NCBI GenBank assembly: GCA_023957155.1
Contig: JAMLHK010000001.1
Location: forward strand, 248,001-312,000
Length of the DNA stretch: 64,000 nt
Direction of reading: 5' to 3'
Source of the DNA: Chitinophagaceae bacterium
GTDB lineage: Bacteria > Bacteroidota > Bacteroidia > Chitinophagales > Chitinophagaceae
The position numbers were made by a program, and so were the translations under genes. Within the stretch, counting starts at the first letter, position 1. Each line of letters opens with the position of its first letter. The notes beneath the pieces are model-generated. The model was given only the letters and a program-made list of their open reading frames with translations. It had not been told where the DNA came from and searched no databases. This document shows positions 63,920 to 64,000 of the stretch, in pieces.

Positions 63920-64000
63920 TTACTCTCCCCTCAAAAAAGATTCAATTTTTTTCGACCTCAATATTTCCCAATCATACAAACGATCCGCTCTGTTTTTATA
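63920..64000 (-). CDS. C-terminal end of a gene cut by the window edge
   Basis: On the minus strand a frame open to the window edge encodes 26 residues (YKNRADRLYDWEILRSKKIE, then SFLRGE) and a TAA stop. The charged, Trp/Tyr-containing text looks like the tail of a real protein whose start lies beyond position 64000. Too short to name. Confidence 0.45.
   Translation of the reverse strand, partial: YKNRADRLYDWEILRSKKIESFLRGE

Overview
The window reads as an ordinary chromosomal stretch of a Bacteroidota bacterium, most likely a member of the Chitinophagaceae or a close relative. I infer this from several things. Promoters repeatedly show the Bacteroidota -7 element TAnnTTTG. Strong Shine-Dalgarno sites are few. 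Family-restricted genes are present (gldA, DUF5606, DUF5686, the PD40/BamA-type giant outer-membrane protein). Lipoproteins and signal-peptide proteins are common. No species can be named from sequence alone. I see no rRNA, tRNA, CRISPR array, prophage, transposase or integrase, and base composition looks even throughout.

Layout. 1-4.7 kb: tail of an aldo/keto reductase, two stand-alone response regulators, rpoN (sigma-54) overlapping a PAP2-like membrane protein. 4.9-7.6 kb: ruvB, a Fur-family regulator and a Sco1-type copper chaperone on the minus strand, diverging from merC; a perfect palindrome sits in the merC promoter. 7.7-14.2 kb: RNA-binding protein, DsbA-like oxidoreductase, lipoprotein, EamA exporter, a class D beta-lactamase lying just upstream of batB-batC, a decayed gene fragment and a small secreted peptide. 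14.3-27.3 kb: LTA-synthase-like transferase, transglutaminase-like protein, sugar-isomerase-like protein, SF1 helicase, M3 peptidase, DUF5606, amidohydrolase, CubicO-like serine hydrolase and M23 peptidase. 27.6-37 kb: housekeeping genes carB (without its regulatory domain), nth, divIC/ftsB-eno, gldA and acs. 37-45 kb: marR plus acyl-CoA dehydrogenase with an operator at the marR start, MazG-like enzyme, DUF5686 barrel protein, and a three-gene module (membrane protein, winged-helix regulator, CreD) with one 17-bp palindrome repeated in front of its outer two genes. 45.3-54 kb: TfoX-like protein, giant outer-membrane protein, MBL hydrolase, a secreted protein with a caspase-like His/Cys pair, and a PhoB/PhoR pair. 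54.4-64 kb: polysaccharide deacetylase, gltX, lipoproteins, a CstB-like persulfide enzyme with a DUF2892 protein, a TPR lipoprotein, a triple-hairpin repeat, a DUF1080 protein and two small or partial genes at the edge.

Most interesting for follow-up: (i) the secreted 729-aa protein with a plausible caspase/gingipain-type catalytic pair; (ii) three self-contained operator-regulator arrangements visible directly in the DNA (merC/Fur, MarR/acyl-CoA dehydrogenase, winged-helix/CreD); (iii) four genes whose -7 element lies only 4-6 nt from the ATG, suggesting leaderless mRNAs; (iv) the triple-hairpin element near 62.6 kb; (v) the beta-lactamase placed in front of a reduced Bat locus. None of these could be tested by database search here.
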